Shown here: in pieces, positions 25,524 to 33,771 of the stretch | Position numbering within the stretch: the stretch's first letter is position 1 | Layout of the letters: every line of letters starts with the position of its first letter | From: Pseudomonas sp. MF4836 | Lineage (GTDB): Bacteria > Pseudomonadota > Gammaproteobacteria > Pseudomonadales > Pseudomonadaceae | NCBI RefSeq assembly: GCF_002018875.1 | Contig: NZ_MVOL01000003.1 | Span: 1-64,000 of the forward strand | DNA: 64,000 nucleotides | Direction: 5' to 3' | Made by a program: the position numbers and the translations under genes | Notes under the pieces: model-generated | Databases searched by the model: none | What the model saw: the letters and a program-made list of their open reading frames with translations, nothing else | Told to the model about the DNA's origin: nothing

Positions 25524-26231
25524 ATGCAAGGCAGTGAGTTGGAATGGACACCGGGCCGCTCGAGTGTCTGGCGCCGGGTAGCACCGACGGCGCTGGCCAT
25601 CGTGCCGGTCAGCCTGCTGTTCGGGGTGCTGGCGGGGCGTGCGGATTGGTCCCTGCTGGAGGTGGCCTTGATCGGCGTGCTGGGGTTCTCCGGCAGTGGG
25701 CAATTTGCGGTGCTGCCCCTGGAGCAGTCCGGGGCGGGCTTTTTCACCATGCTGCTGGTCACCGCCTCGATCAACAGCCGCTACCTGCCGATTGCCTTTA
25801 CCACCGCGGGCCGCTTGCCCCGGCCCTGGGGGCGCAAGGTGCTGGCCGCGCACATGCTCGGCGATGAAGCCTACGCCACCGAACGGGAACAGGACGGGCC
25901 CGGGGCGGTGCTGTTGATTCGGGCCACGATCTTTCTCACCTGGGCCGCCGCCGGGGTCCTGGGTGCGCTGCTCGGCCAACTGCTGCCGGCGCAGTGGGTC
26001 GGCGCCGAGGTCAACCTGGGCTACCCGGCCAGCGTGGTGCTGATGTATTTGTCGATTTCCCAGCTGCGTGGCCGCCTGCTGCAAGTGCGTGAGCGCTGGC
26101 TGCCGATGCTCGGTGCGCTGACGTTGTGCGTGCTGTGCGCCTGGGGGCTGATCCAGTGGCTGGGGCCGGTGTATTTCTGGATCCCCAGTGTGCTGCTGGC
26201 GACCCTGATCCTGACTTGGGCCAAGCTATGA
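25524..26231 (+). CDS. azlC: AzlC family branched-chain amino acid exporter subunit
   Basis: A 235-residue AzlC-type membrane protein with about seven helices (SLLFGVLAGRADWSLLEVALIGVLGFSGSGQFAVLPL is the family signature, about residues 30-66). AzlC and AzlD together export branched-chain amino acids or analogues. The ATG at 25524 follows ggaggtgg. The start of azlD overlaps its stop by four bases (ATGA), indicating translational coupling. The neighbours do not show a specific substrate. Confidence 0.88.
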   Translation: MQGSELEWTPGRSSVWRRVAPTALAIVPVSLLFGVLAGRADWSLLEVALIGVLGFSGSGQFAVLPLEQSGAGFFTMLLVTASINSRYLPIAFTTAGRLPRPWGRKVLAAHMLGDEAYATEREQDGPGAVLLIRATIFLTWAAAGVLGALLGQLLPAQWVGAEVNLGYPASVVLMYLSISQLRGRLLQVRERWLPMLGALTLCVLCAWGLIQWLGPVYFWIPSVLLATLILTWAKL

Positions 26232-26536
26232 ACCCCTCGACGCTGATGGCCATTGCCGCACTGTTCACCGCCAGTTGCCTGGTGCGGGTCGTTCCGGCGC
26301 TGGTCCGGGTGCCCTTGCCCTGCAGCCTGCAACGCTGCCTGGAGCGGGTGCTGCCGGTGGCGGTGTTTATCAATTTTGCGCTGTACATCGCCTACAGCGA
26401 GATCAGCCGCGACCCCCTCGCCGCCAGCCTGTCTATGCTGCTGGTGGCAGGCCTGGCGCTGCTCACGGGGTGCGGGTTGATCAGTACCGCAGTGATCGGC
26501 ACCGCCGCCTACGCGCTGCTGCTTCATCTGTATTGA
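26228..26536 (+). CDS. azlD: AzlD family exporter subunit
   Basis: A 102-residue protein with four helices, the small subunit that pairs with AzlC. The C-R-x-x-PALVRVPLP segment near residue 20 and the final helices fit AzlD. It begins within the ATGA overlap with the azlC stop, so both subunits are made together. The next 236 bases contain a REP element and no gene. Confidence 0.85.
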   Translation: MNPSTLMAIAALFTASCLVRVVPALVRVPLPCSLQRCLERVLPVAVFINFALYIAYSEISRDPLAASLSMLLVAGLALLTGCGLISTAVIGTAAYALLLHLY

Positions 26537-26540
26537 AACC

Positions 26541-26580
26541 ACTGTGGCGAGGGAGCTTGCTCCCGCTCGGCCGCGCAGCG
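26541..26580. repeat. REP element (gggagcttgctccc class)
   Basis: actgtggcgagggagcttgc followed by tcccgctcgg is the commonest REP of fluorescent pseudomonads, with the stem gggagc/gctccc at 26551-26564. Confidence 0.75.
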
Positions 26581-26772
26581 CTTGTAATGGCGTGTTCGCG
26601 GCGCGTCATTGGGAGTGTGCCGTTCGTCATCGGGCAAACTCTTCAGCACAACAAATGCGGGGTTTGCGGACGGCCGCCCGGATTTTTCAACGCCCGTTCA
26701 GGAGGCGTTCAGGGGCTGCCCCGGCACCATGGCCACGCCCATTGAGCGGCGAATCAACCTGACGGGTCAGCG

Positions 26773-28413
26773 ATGGATCACAACACAAGGTATCGCGTCG
26801 AATCGTTCTGCATCCTGCTACTGGCCCTGGTGCTGTTCACCCTGGGGATCTGGGACCAGCAGCCCCAGGGGTTCGATGGACGCTGGGCGCTGTTCCTTCA
26901 GGAAATGTTCCGCCACGGCCCCAGCCTGTTCCCCACCACCTACGGCCAGCCGTACCCGGATTACCCGGGCACCGCGACCTTGTTCAGTTGGCTGTGGGCC
27001 CAGCTGTTCGGTGCGCCCAACCACTTGGCCAATGTCTTGCCCACGGCCATCGCCTCGGCCGGTGTGCTGGCGCTGTTGTATCGCCTGCTCGCGCCCCATG
27101 GTCGGGCCTGGGCATTGCTGGCGGTGTTGCTCACGGCGCTGACCACCCAGTTGCTGGAGAAGTCACGTTCGGTCTGCCTCGACCAGATGGTCTCCCTGCT
27201 GTGCCTGGGGGCCTTCTACCTGTTGCACAGCGGCGAGCAGATCGGCTCGCGCTGGCGGCGCCTTGGCGTGTTGCCGTTGCTGGTGATGGCGTTCGTCATT
27301 CGCGGCCCGCTGGGGCTGATCGAAGTCTGCGGCGTGGCCTGTACCTATTGCCTGCTGGGGCCGCTGCGTTCGCGCGCCGAGCGATTGCTGGTGCTCAAGC
27401 GGGTACTGGCCTATGGCGTGCTCGGGCTGGTGCTGCTGGCGGGCTGCTGGTGGGGGTTGATGCACCTGGCGCGCCTCAGCGGCGGCCAGGCGTTTGCCGA
27501 TCAGGTGTTCAACATGCAGGTCAGCGGTCGCCTCGATGAAAGCGGCGAGCCGTTCTATTTCTACTTCCAGCTCAGCCTGTATCGCTACTTCCCCGTGGTG
27601 CCCCTGGCCCTGGCGACGCTGTTTGCCCTGCGCCGGCAGTGGCACCTGCGGCATGCCCAGGGCGATCTGCAATTGGTGATGCGCCTGGGGGCATGCGGCC
27701 TGATGCTTCTGCTGGGGCTATCGGTGCCGCACTTCAAGCGTGCCTATTACATCCTGCCCATGGTGCCGATGTTCGCGGCGGTGGCCGCTTACGGCCTGCT
27801 CAACGCCCAGGGCTGGATGCTCAAGGTGCGAGGCGCCTACACCTGGCTGGTGGCGGTGTTGCCGGCGTTGTGCATCCTGGTGCTGTTTGTTTGTCGGCAC
27901 AGTTGGCACAAGCACGGTTACTGGCCGCCGGTGTCCCTGCCGCTGTTGGTGGGGACGTTTGTGCTTCTGCAACTGCTGGCCATCCAGGGCTGGCGCAGCA
28001 CGCGCCAGGCCCTGGGCCGCCGCCTGGTGTTGCTCAGCCTGATCGCGCTGGCGGCGCAATGGTGGCTGTTGATCAAGGTGGTGGAGCCGGCCAAGGACCT
28101 GCAGTTCGACACCCGGGGTTTTGTCGATCAGGTCGAAGGGTTGCGCGCCGCCAACCCGGGGCCGCTGGTGTTTTTCAACCTCGGCCAGGACACCTGGGCC
28201 GTGCGCTACATGATGAACCTGGATCACGACGAGCAGCCGCTGTTTATCGCCAAGGCCCAGCGTGCACAACTGGACGCCCTGCCACGCGGGGCCTGGGTAA
28301 TCGTGGCGCGCAAGGATCGGGCGCTGTTGCAGGGCAGCGTGCTGGAGCCATCCACCCCGGCCTTTGAAGGGCGCCTGAACGACAGCCCGTGTCTGGTGTT
28401 CCAGATGCCATAA
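26773..28413 (+). CDS. Membrane glycosyltransferase, ArnT/PMT-like (GT-C)
   Basis: A 546-residue polytopic protein with about 11 helices and a soluble C-terminal domain of about 90 residues. The first periplasmic loop carries DGRWALFLQEMFRHG and QPYPDYPGTATL, corresponding to the acidic and Pro-rich catalytic loop of polyprenyl-phosphate-sugar transferases. The size is close to ArnT. The acceptor is unknown and no lipid A modification genes adjoin it. The ATG at 26773 precedes the first helix by about 10 residues. It is the second GT-C protein in the window, distinct in sequence from the one at 17.2 kb. Confidence 0.8.
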   Translation: MDHNTRYRVESFCILLLALVLFTLGIWDQQPQGFDGRWALFLQEMFRHGPSLFPTTYGQPYPDYPGTATLFSWLWAQLFGAPNHLANVLPTAIASAGVLALLYRLLAPHGRAWALLAVLLTALTTQLLEKSRSVCLDQMVSLLCLGAFYLLHSGEQIGSRWRRLGVLPLLVMAFVIRGPLGLIEVCGVACTYCLLGPLRSRAERLLVLKRVLAYGVLGLVLLAGCWWGLMHLARLSGGQAFADQVFNMQVSGRLDESGEPFYFYFQLSLYRYFPVVPLALATLFALRRQWHLRHAQGDLQLVMRLGACGLMLLLGLSVPHFKRAYYILPMVPMFAAVAAYGLLNAQGWMLKVRGAYTWLVAVLPALCILVLFVCRHSWHKHGYWPPVSLPLLVGTFVLLQLLAIQGWRSTRQALGRRLVLLSLIALAAQWWLLIKVVEPAKDLQFDTRGFVDQVEGLRAANPGPLVFFNLGQDTWAVRYMMNLDHDEQPLFIAKAQRAQLDALPRGAWVIVARKDRALLQGSVLEPSTPAFEGRLNDSPCLVFQMP

Positions 28414-28493
28414 GCCTTGGGCACTGTACGAAAACTACCTGCGCTTGGATTATGCTGAGCAGTCAAGTGTGCGGTTTCATAGCGGGAGAAGTT

Positions 28494-28955
28494 ATGCCGT
28501 GTCTGATTCGATTGGCCCGTGACAGCGATGCACCTGGAGTCAGCCAGGTGATTCTTGCAGCGTTGCTCGGCAGCAACGCCCAGGACTATCCGCCCAGTGT
28601 CATCGCCCGGGTGCAGCAGAGTTTCACTCCGGCCGCGGTGGCCGAACTGATGAAGAAGCGCCAGATGTTCGTGGCCTTGATCGGCGGCGTCCCGGTCGGC
28701 ACCGCCAGCCTCGACGGGCGCGCGGTGCGCTCGGTCTTTGTCGACCCTCGGATGCACAAGCGCGGCATCGGGCGGCACCTGATGTTCGTGGTCGAGCGCG
28801 CGGCCCGCGAGGCTGGGGTGACGGTGCTGGCAGTACCGTCATCGTTGACCGCCCAGGCCTTCTACGCGCGGCTTGGCTACCAGGTGGTGCGCGAGATCGA
28901 GGACGACGGCGAGCGCACCATTGTCATGGAACGCGAGCTGTCCCCTGAGCCGTGA
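28494..28955 (+). CDS. GNAT family N-acetyltransferase
   Basis: A 153-residue GNAT fold protein. The acetyl-CoA loop appears as VFVDPRMHKRGIGRHLMFVVE (R/Q-x-x-G-x-G/A motif, about residues 82-102), followed by ALL-type helices and AFYARLGYQV (motif B, about 122-131). The ATG at 28494 follows gggagaag; the longer frame has no site. The acceptor is unknown. It is 63 bases before a leucine-rich repeat gene on the same strand. Confidence 0.85.
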   Translation: MPCLIRLARDSDAPGVSQVILAALLGSNAQDYPPSVIARVQQSFTPAAVAELMKKRQMFVALIGGVPVGTASLDGRAVRSVFVDPRMHKRGIGRHLMFVVERAAREAGVTVLAVPSSLTAQAFYARLGYQVVREIEDDGERTIVMERELSPEP

Positions 28956-29018
28956 ACGCGCAGCCTGTTGTGTGGCCGAAGCCTGTATTCTTTTCGCGCC
29001 ACTGACGAAGGACCGCAC

Positions 29019-30047
29019 ATGTCCAACAACCGACTGTATGACGTAACCCACCTCGACCTGGAACCTCGGGTTCGCTCCCGACTGGATGACGACCAGTTGG
29101 ACCAGGTCATCGTGCAGTTCTACCGCTCCGATCAGTACGACGCCGCGCTGCTGACCCAACTGGATGCGCTGTGCAAAGAGTACGGTCGGCGGATCAACGT
29201 CCGTTTTTACTCCCATTACCCGAATGATGCGTTCGACTGCGCCAACCTGCGCCTGCTGCCCCATGTCTGCTCGTTGACCCTGGACTGCGAAGAGACCCGC
29301 GGCGACCTTGGCGCGCTGGCGGGCCTGGCCGCGCTGACGGAGTTCGGGCTGCAAATCCGCATCGGCAATACGCCCGATATCCTCGGCTTGCCCAACCTGG
29401 GCCAACTGCAGGAGCTGCATGTCTCCCAGGACAAAGGCCCGCCGCTGGACCTGGCGCCGATTGCCCGCATGCCCGGGCTGAAGAAACTTTCAATCAGCGC
29501 GCAAAGCCACAACCTGCGGGTGCTGGCCGAGCATGCGGGGATCACCCGGCTGGCCTTGCACCGGTTGCCGGCCAAGACCTCGCTGGAGATGGTCAGCCCG
29601 ATGCGCGGCCTGCGGCAATTGTCGGTGAGTTTTGGCAGCCGCGAGGCCATGCCGGAGTTGCACCACCAGCAACTCGACAGCCTGGAAGTGCTGCGGGTGC
29701 GGGGGCTGGCCGAGCTGGACCTGGGGCGCTTTGCGGCACTGAAAAAGCTCTACGTGGCCGATCAGGCGCAGCTCTCGCAGCTGGCGTTGGAGCGGGCGCC
29801 GCTGCTTGAGCAACTGCACCTGGACAACCTCACGGGCCTGACCGGGCTTACGGGGCTGGCCGCCTCCCGGTTGACCCAGTTGCGCCTGATCAAGACCCCG
29901 GGGCTGGACCTGCTGGCGCTGATCCAGCAGCCCCTGCCACCGGCCCTGAGCAGCCTGGCGCTGTGGACCGGCAAGCGCAAGATCGATGCCCTGATCGACG
30001 CCGAGCAGCAGCGCCTGGGGCTGGCGAAGGCGCGCGGGGTGTTCTGA
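29019..30047 (+). CDS. Leucine-rich repeat protein
   Basis: A 342-residue protein in which, from about residue 75, successive 20-24-residue units of LxxLxxLxL type can be read (for example LGQLQELHVSQ, MPGLKKLSISA, LDSLEVLRVRG, FAALKKLYVAD, APLLEQLHLDN), giving a curved LRR solenoid. There is no signal peptide, so it is probably cytoplasmic. The first 60 residues are a separate acidic segment. Its stop is 10 bases from that of the convergent SMI1/KNR4 gene. LRR and SMI1 proteins recur among immunity and effector-related genes, but no toxin is seen here. Confidence 0.7.
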   Translation: MSNNRLYDVTHLDLEPRVRSRLDDDQLDQVIVQFYRSDQYDAALLTQLDALCKEYGRRINVRFYSHYPNDAFDCANLRLLPHVCSLTLDCEETRGDLGALAGLAALTEFGLQIRIGNTPDILGLPNLGQLQELHVSQDKGPPLDLAPIARMPGLKKLSISAQSHNLRVLAEHAGITRLALHRLPAKTSLEMVSPMRGLRQLSVSFGSREAMPELHHQQLDSLEVLRVRGLAELDLGRFAALKKLYVADQAQLSQLALERAPLLEQLHLDNLTGLTGLTGLAASRLTQLRLIKTPGLDLLALIQQPLPPALSSLALWTGKRKIDALIDAEQQRLGLAKARGVF

Positions 30048-30056
30048 GGTCGCCTG

Positions 30057-30635
30057 CTAGACCTCGCAGAGCATGCCGTCCGTGAGGTCGAGAGTGCCGT
30101 TGGCCAGCCCCCTGGCGACGTGCTCGATCAGGCCCTCGACCCCGGGCGCTACCAGGCTGCGATAGGTCTCGTCATGGAAGTAGGCGAGCACTTGCCCGGG
30201 CTGCCCGCCGGGTGCCGGGTCAAGGTCGACGCACAGATAATCGCCGCCGCCATTGGCCATGATCGGCAGCCATTGCGGCCACCACCAGGTCGGGCGAATA
30301 CCGGCATCCACCTGCATCGGCTCGTGGTCGGGGTCTTCTTCGTTGATCCCGCCCGGGAAGAACTCGTTGAGGAAGGCCGCGCGATCCACCACCTCGCTCA
30401 AGGGCATCCAGGCAAAAGCATCCAGCAGCGTGGCGGCGCCTTCGGTCTGGCCGTCGGCGATGGCATAAAGCGCGCGCAGCATGGGCGGCAGGGGCAGCCC
30501 AAGCTGGCATTCAGCCTCGGCCATCTCTGCCTCTGATGCGCCGGGCCGGAACATCGGCGGCAGGTCTGGCGCGTGTTGCGCAACCCAATGGGCGATGGCG
30601 GCCAGGGTCTGGGCGTGGGAGTGGGTAGCGCTCAT
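30057..30635 (-). CDS. SMI1/KNR4 family protein
   Basis: A 192-residue acidic protein fitting the SMI1/KNR4 (SUKH) fold: an N-terminal helical segment, then EAEMAEAECQLGLPLPPMLRALYAIADGQ (about residues 36-64, the conserved start of the domain) and a late WWPQWLPIMANGGGDYLCVDLDPA (about 115-138), which is the family core. Bacterial members are often immunity proteins against polymorphic toxins. No toxin gene is adjacent, so this may be an orphan immunity gene or have another role. The next gene follows upstream with a 26-base gap. Confidence 0.8.
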   Translation of the reverse strand: MSATHSHAQTLAAIAHWVAQHAPDLPPMFRPGASEAEMAEAECQLGLPLPPMLRALYAIADGQTEGAATLLDAFAWMPLSEVVDRAAFLNEFFPGGINEEDPDHEPMQVDAGIRPTWWWPQWLPIMANGGGDYLCVDLDPAPGGQPGQVLAYFHDETYRSLVAPGVEGLIEHVARGLANGTLDLTDGMLCEV

Positions 30636-30661
30636 GGGGTCAGCCTCAAAGGGGAGTGCAC

Positions 30662-31129
30662 TCAGGTTTCTGGTTGATCGTCTTCCTGGCAGAACTGGGC
30701 AAAATCAACGCAGCCCTCAGGCACTGATGGATGGACCTGGACGTCCTCCAGCAGTTGCGCAAAACGCGCCCGTGAAATCAGCCCCAGGGCGTTACGCTCG
30801 GCGTCTTCGAGCTGCATTGTGCGGCTCAGCCAACCGAGGACCTGGCAGCTGGGTTGGCGCGCCAGGGACGCCAGCAGCGCCCCTTCATAGGCCGCAATGG
30901 CCTGGGCTTCGATCAGCATCCCGAACGGTCCGGGGCCGCCGTAATCCAGTTCCGGATAGGTTTCGACCAAGGCCAGGATCTGCTCCAGTACCTGCGGGTA
31001 GTCATGCAGGCGCAGGGCGTCGAGGTGCTGGTAGGCACAGTCGATGACGATCCATTTATCGCCCTGGGCGCGTGATTGTTCGGCGGCCTCGGCCAGGGTG
31101 GTGAAAATCGAATTCAAGGCTGTGTTCAT
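30662..31129 (-). CDS. Hypothetical protein (immunity-like size and composition)
   Basis: A 155-residue acidic, helical cytoplasmic protein beginning MNTALNSIFTTLAEAAEQSR. The ATG at 31129 was chosen because the longer frame upstream of it is a shadow of the neighbour. It ends 26 bases before the SMI1 gene and lies 32 bases after the next upstream gene, so it is the middle of a three-gene leftward unit. I recognise no family. Confidence 0.62.
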   Translation of the reverse strand: MNTALNSIFTTLAEAAEQSRAQGDKWIVIDCAYQHLDALRLHDYPQVLEQILALVETYPELDYGGPGPFGMLIEAQAIAAYEGALLASLARQPSCQVLGWLSRTMQLEDAERNALGLISRARFAQLLEDVQVHPSVPEGCVDFAQFCQEDDQPET

Positions 31130-31161
31130 GTTCAATCGCCTAGCGGTTGAAAAGGGTAGGG

Positions 31162-31929
31162 TCAGGCTATCGCCGCGACAAACACCGGGAGGATATGGCG
31201 CGTCGCCTCGGGCGTGTGGATCTGCCTCGGCAGTTCGTGCCAGTCGGCATACAGGCGCTGGGCGATGTCTTCGACCTGCTCGGTGCGCCGGGTCTTGCGC
31301 CCGAAGGGCAGGCGGCCGTGGCTTTGCGAGACCAGGCTGAAGCGCAACTGGCGCACCTGAGCGTCGTGCCAGCAGTAGAACAGCATCGCGCTTCGGCCCA
31401 GGCTGGCGCGGCGGGCTTCGAGGATGGCATTGATAAAGCCACCGATGCCGGCCACGGTGATGCCCGGGGTCTGCTCGTCGGTGGGCGAAAACCGCCACAG
31501 GTTGCTCTGGGCTTCGTGGTTGATGTGCTCCGGATCGATCACCACCTCATCATCCCGGGCCAGGTCGAGCCACTGTTGCAGCACTTCGGCCCCGTCCAGC
31601 CGGTAGTAGTCGGTGCGGATGCGGGCCATGGCGTGGGCCACGGGCTCGGGGTTCCAGGCGGTGATTTCTTCCTGAAGGCGTGCATTCCACAGGCAGATGA
31701 CGTCGATATCAGGGTCCAGCTGCACCGCGAACGCCGAAGGCCCGGTGCCGCAAACGGCCCAGACATCCGGCAGTTCACCGTTGCGGAAAAACCGCACCTG
31801 GCCTGTCAGTGAGGGGAAGTGCCGATACAGCTCGGCAAACAACGTTTCACCGAAGCCGCTGTAGCGAGCCAGGGCCTGCTGCTCGCTTTCGGCCTGGTAA
31901 GACACTGCCGGGTTTAATAGATCGTGCAT
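31162..31929 (-). CDS. Hypothetical protein
   Basis: A 255-residue cytoplasmic protein beginning MHDLLNPAVSYQAESEQQALARYSGFGE. No signal peptide or membrane segment is seen. The sequence is rich in W, F and Y in beta-like strands. The ATG at 31929 was chosen over the frame's first ATG (31983) because it gives a compact N-terminus close to the preceding gap. It is the first gene of a leftward three-gene unit with the 155-residue unknown and the SMI1/KNR4 gene. Confidence 0.62.
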   Translation of the reverse strand: MHDLLNPAVSYQAESEQQALARYSGFGETLFAELYRHFPSLTGQVRFFRNGELPDVWAVCGTGPSAFAVQLDPDIDVICLWNARLQEEITAWNPEPVAHAMARIRTDYYRLDGAEVLQQWLDLARDDEVVIDPEHINHEAQSNLWRFSPTDEQTPGITVAGIGGFINAILEARRASLGRSAMLFYCWHDAQVRQLRFSLVSQSHGRLPFGRKTRRTEQVEDIAQRLYADWHELPRQIHTPEATRHILPVFVAAIA

Positions 31930-32008
31930 CCTGCACCGGGTGTAGATAGGGGGCGGCAAGCTTATCAGAGGCCGTACCGACACCGGTACAGGGCGCAGCG
32001 CTCGCGGC

Positions 32009-33688
32009 TCACGGGGCCGGGCGGGCCTCGCCGATCAGGATGTCCTCGAAGAATGCACCGACGGCTTCGGTGGGATGGCAGAGCTGAATTTCCAGGACCC
32101 AGACCATCTCGCTCGGTACGATTTCCAGCTCGGCCAGTTTTTTATTGCCGAACAGGGCGTGGGGGAAGTCGGCGATGCGGTGCCCGGCCAGGTTTCGTTC
32201 CAGCATCCAGCCCTTCGCCGCCGCGCTGCGCTCCGCGAAATCGTAGAGCCCGCGACCGGTCAGCCCCCGCTGCCAGGCCTCGCGGGTTTCGTCGAAGACC
32301 TTATGCAAGGCCGTGACGCACGCCCGGTGCAGCGGGTGCTCGCCGAACACGAAAGTGTCGCCATAGTCGCCTTCATAGCCGTCCCACACCGGGCCGAGAT
32401 CGACCACGGCGATATCGGTCGCGCGCAGCTGGCGCAGGGGGTCGATGCCCTCCCGTGGCGAGCGAATGGTGTCTTCGCCGAAGCGGATATAGGTCGGGTG
32501 CCACGTGTGGGATGCGCCCATCCGGGTCAGTTGCCGGTTGGCCATATCAATGGCTTCGGCGGTGGTCATGCCGACCCGCAGTTGGCTGGCGATCAAGGCC
32601 AGGGCGCGAACCGATTGTTCGCGGGCGGCCAGCATGCCGTCCAGGGAATAGCGCGGGCCGACCTTCTCCCACACGGGATCCAGAGGCTTGAATGTCGACA
32701 CCGGGGCTGGCACGCCGTTGGGCACAAAGGCTTCCGCGACAAAGCGGTGTGGCGCCAGGCCGGCAGCCAGGCATTGCGCGCTGACCTGGCTGATCATTGT
32801 GCTGTTGCCGCAGGCATAGACCTGGGCCTCTGCCCAGGGATGCCCATGGCCGAGTGCGACCTGTTGCACCCGGGCTTGCGCCGCCAGCACCGGGTGCCAG
32901 GCAAACCCCGGGTGCTCGACGCCGGCCCGGTCGAGGAAGTCGCGGTCGTAAAAATCCGCCGGGCCTGAGCCGCCCCAGTACAGCGTCAGCCTGGCTCCCC
33001 GGGCCAGGGCATTGAGCAGGATCGGCTTGACCCCGGCATAGCCGGTGCCGGTGGCGAACAGGACGACCGGACGATCATCATCGTGCTGCCAGGTACAGGC
33101 GCCGAACGGGCCTTCCAGGGTCAGGGTCTGGCCAATCTCCAGGGTCGGCAGGATGCCCTCGGAAAACCACCCGCCGCGAACCTGGCGAATATGAAAGACC
33201 AGTTGCCCCTGATCCTCGGCCGGGAGGTTGGCGATCGAGTAGCAGCGGCTGTGGTCCTCCCCCAGACGAAACTTCAGGTACTGCCCGGGCCTGACGTCAA
33301 GGGGCTCCCGGGTGCCCGGCTGCAGCACCAGTTCGATGACGTCGGCGCTCAAGGCACGAAGGCTCAGCACTCGGGCGTCGATCGCCAGGGTCGGGGTGTC
33401 CAGGGACCAGCCGGGGATCTCCAGGCGCATGTCCGCGCAGGCATGGCTCTGGCACAAAAGCAGTTCATCGGCCGCCAGGGGGAAGGAGGCAGGCGCACCA
33501 TTCGCAGCCTGGGGCGTGGCGCGGTATTGCCCGCTTATCACCTTGACCTTGCACGACCCGCACGCCCCGCGGCGGCATGAGAACGGCACCGGCAAGCCGC
33601 TGGCGAGCATGGCGTCGAGCAGCAGCTCATCCCCGGCGTCAAAGGTTTTCCCCGATGGCGACACTTCAATGACATGGCGTTGGTTCAT
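32009..33688 (-). CDS. Fusion: 2Fe-2S ferredoxin + FAD/NAD reductase + M24 metallopeptidase
   Basis: One 559-residue chain with three recognisable parts. Residues 5-93 are a plant-type 2Fe-2S ferredoxin (C38, C43, C46, C79). Residues 100-325 are a ferredoxin-NADP reductase-like module with the FAD motif RCYS (148-151) and the nucleotide motif GTGYAGVKP. Residues 335-555 are an M24 pita-bread domain with the full metal set D430, D441, H503, E533, E548, as in Xaa-Pro peptidase or creatinase. It is divergent from a MocR-type regulator with an inverted repeat between them. The joining of a redox oxygenase-type reductase with a peptidase-like domain is unusual, and function is not inferable; the reductase may supply an oxygenase. 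Confidence 0.85.
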   Translation of the reverse strand: MNQRHVIEVSPSGKTFDAGDELLLDAMLASGLPVPFSCRRGACGSCKVKVISGQYRATPQAANGAPASFPLAADELLLCQSHACADMRLEIPGWSLDTPTLAIDARVLSLRALSADVIELVLQPGTREPLDVRPGQYLKFRLGEDHSRCYSIANLPAEDQGQLVFHIRQVRGGWFSEGILPTLEIGQTLTLEGPFGACTWQHDDDRPVVLFATGTGYAGVKPILLNALARGARLTLYWGGSGPADFYDRDFLDRAGVEHPGFAWHPVLAAQARVQQVALGHGHPWAEAQVYACGNSTMISQVSAQCLAAGLAPHRFVAEAFVPNGVPAPVSTFKPLDPVWEKVGPRYSLDGMLAAREQSVRALALIASQLRVGMTTAEAIDMANRQLTRMGASHTWHPTYIRFGEDTIRSPREGIDPLRQLRATDIAVVDLGPVWDGYEGDYGDTFVFGEHPLHRACVTALHKVFDETREAWQRGLTGRGLYDFAERSAAAKGWMLERNLAGHRIADFPHALFGNKKLAELEIVPSEMVWVLEIQLCHPTEAVGAFFEDILIGEARPAP

Positions 33689-33730
33689 AAGGACCTCGGG
33701 TAAGTGAGGCCTGATTGTTGCGCTAGACTA

Positions 33731-33771
33731 GGACCATTAGAACCTCCAGATTTGGATATTTCAGATGGTCC
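33731..33771. promoter_or_regulatory. MocR-type operator
   Basis: ggaccat (33731-33737) and atggtcc (33765-33771) form a seven-base inverted repeat across the divergent promoter region, the second arm overlapping the MocR start. TGGTCC-type half sites are common for MocR-family regulators, so autoregulation and control of the fusion gene are likely. Confidence 0.55.

Noticed and set aside
26773..28413. Assignment of the glycosyltransferase as ArnT of the arn operon
   Set aside because: Motifs fit the GT-C class, but no other arn genes are adjacent and the sequence differs from the other copy in the window.
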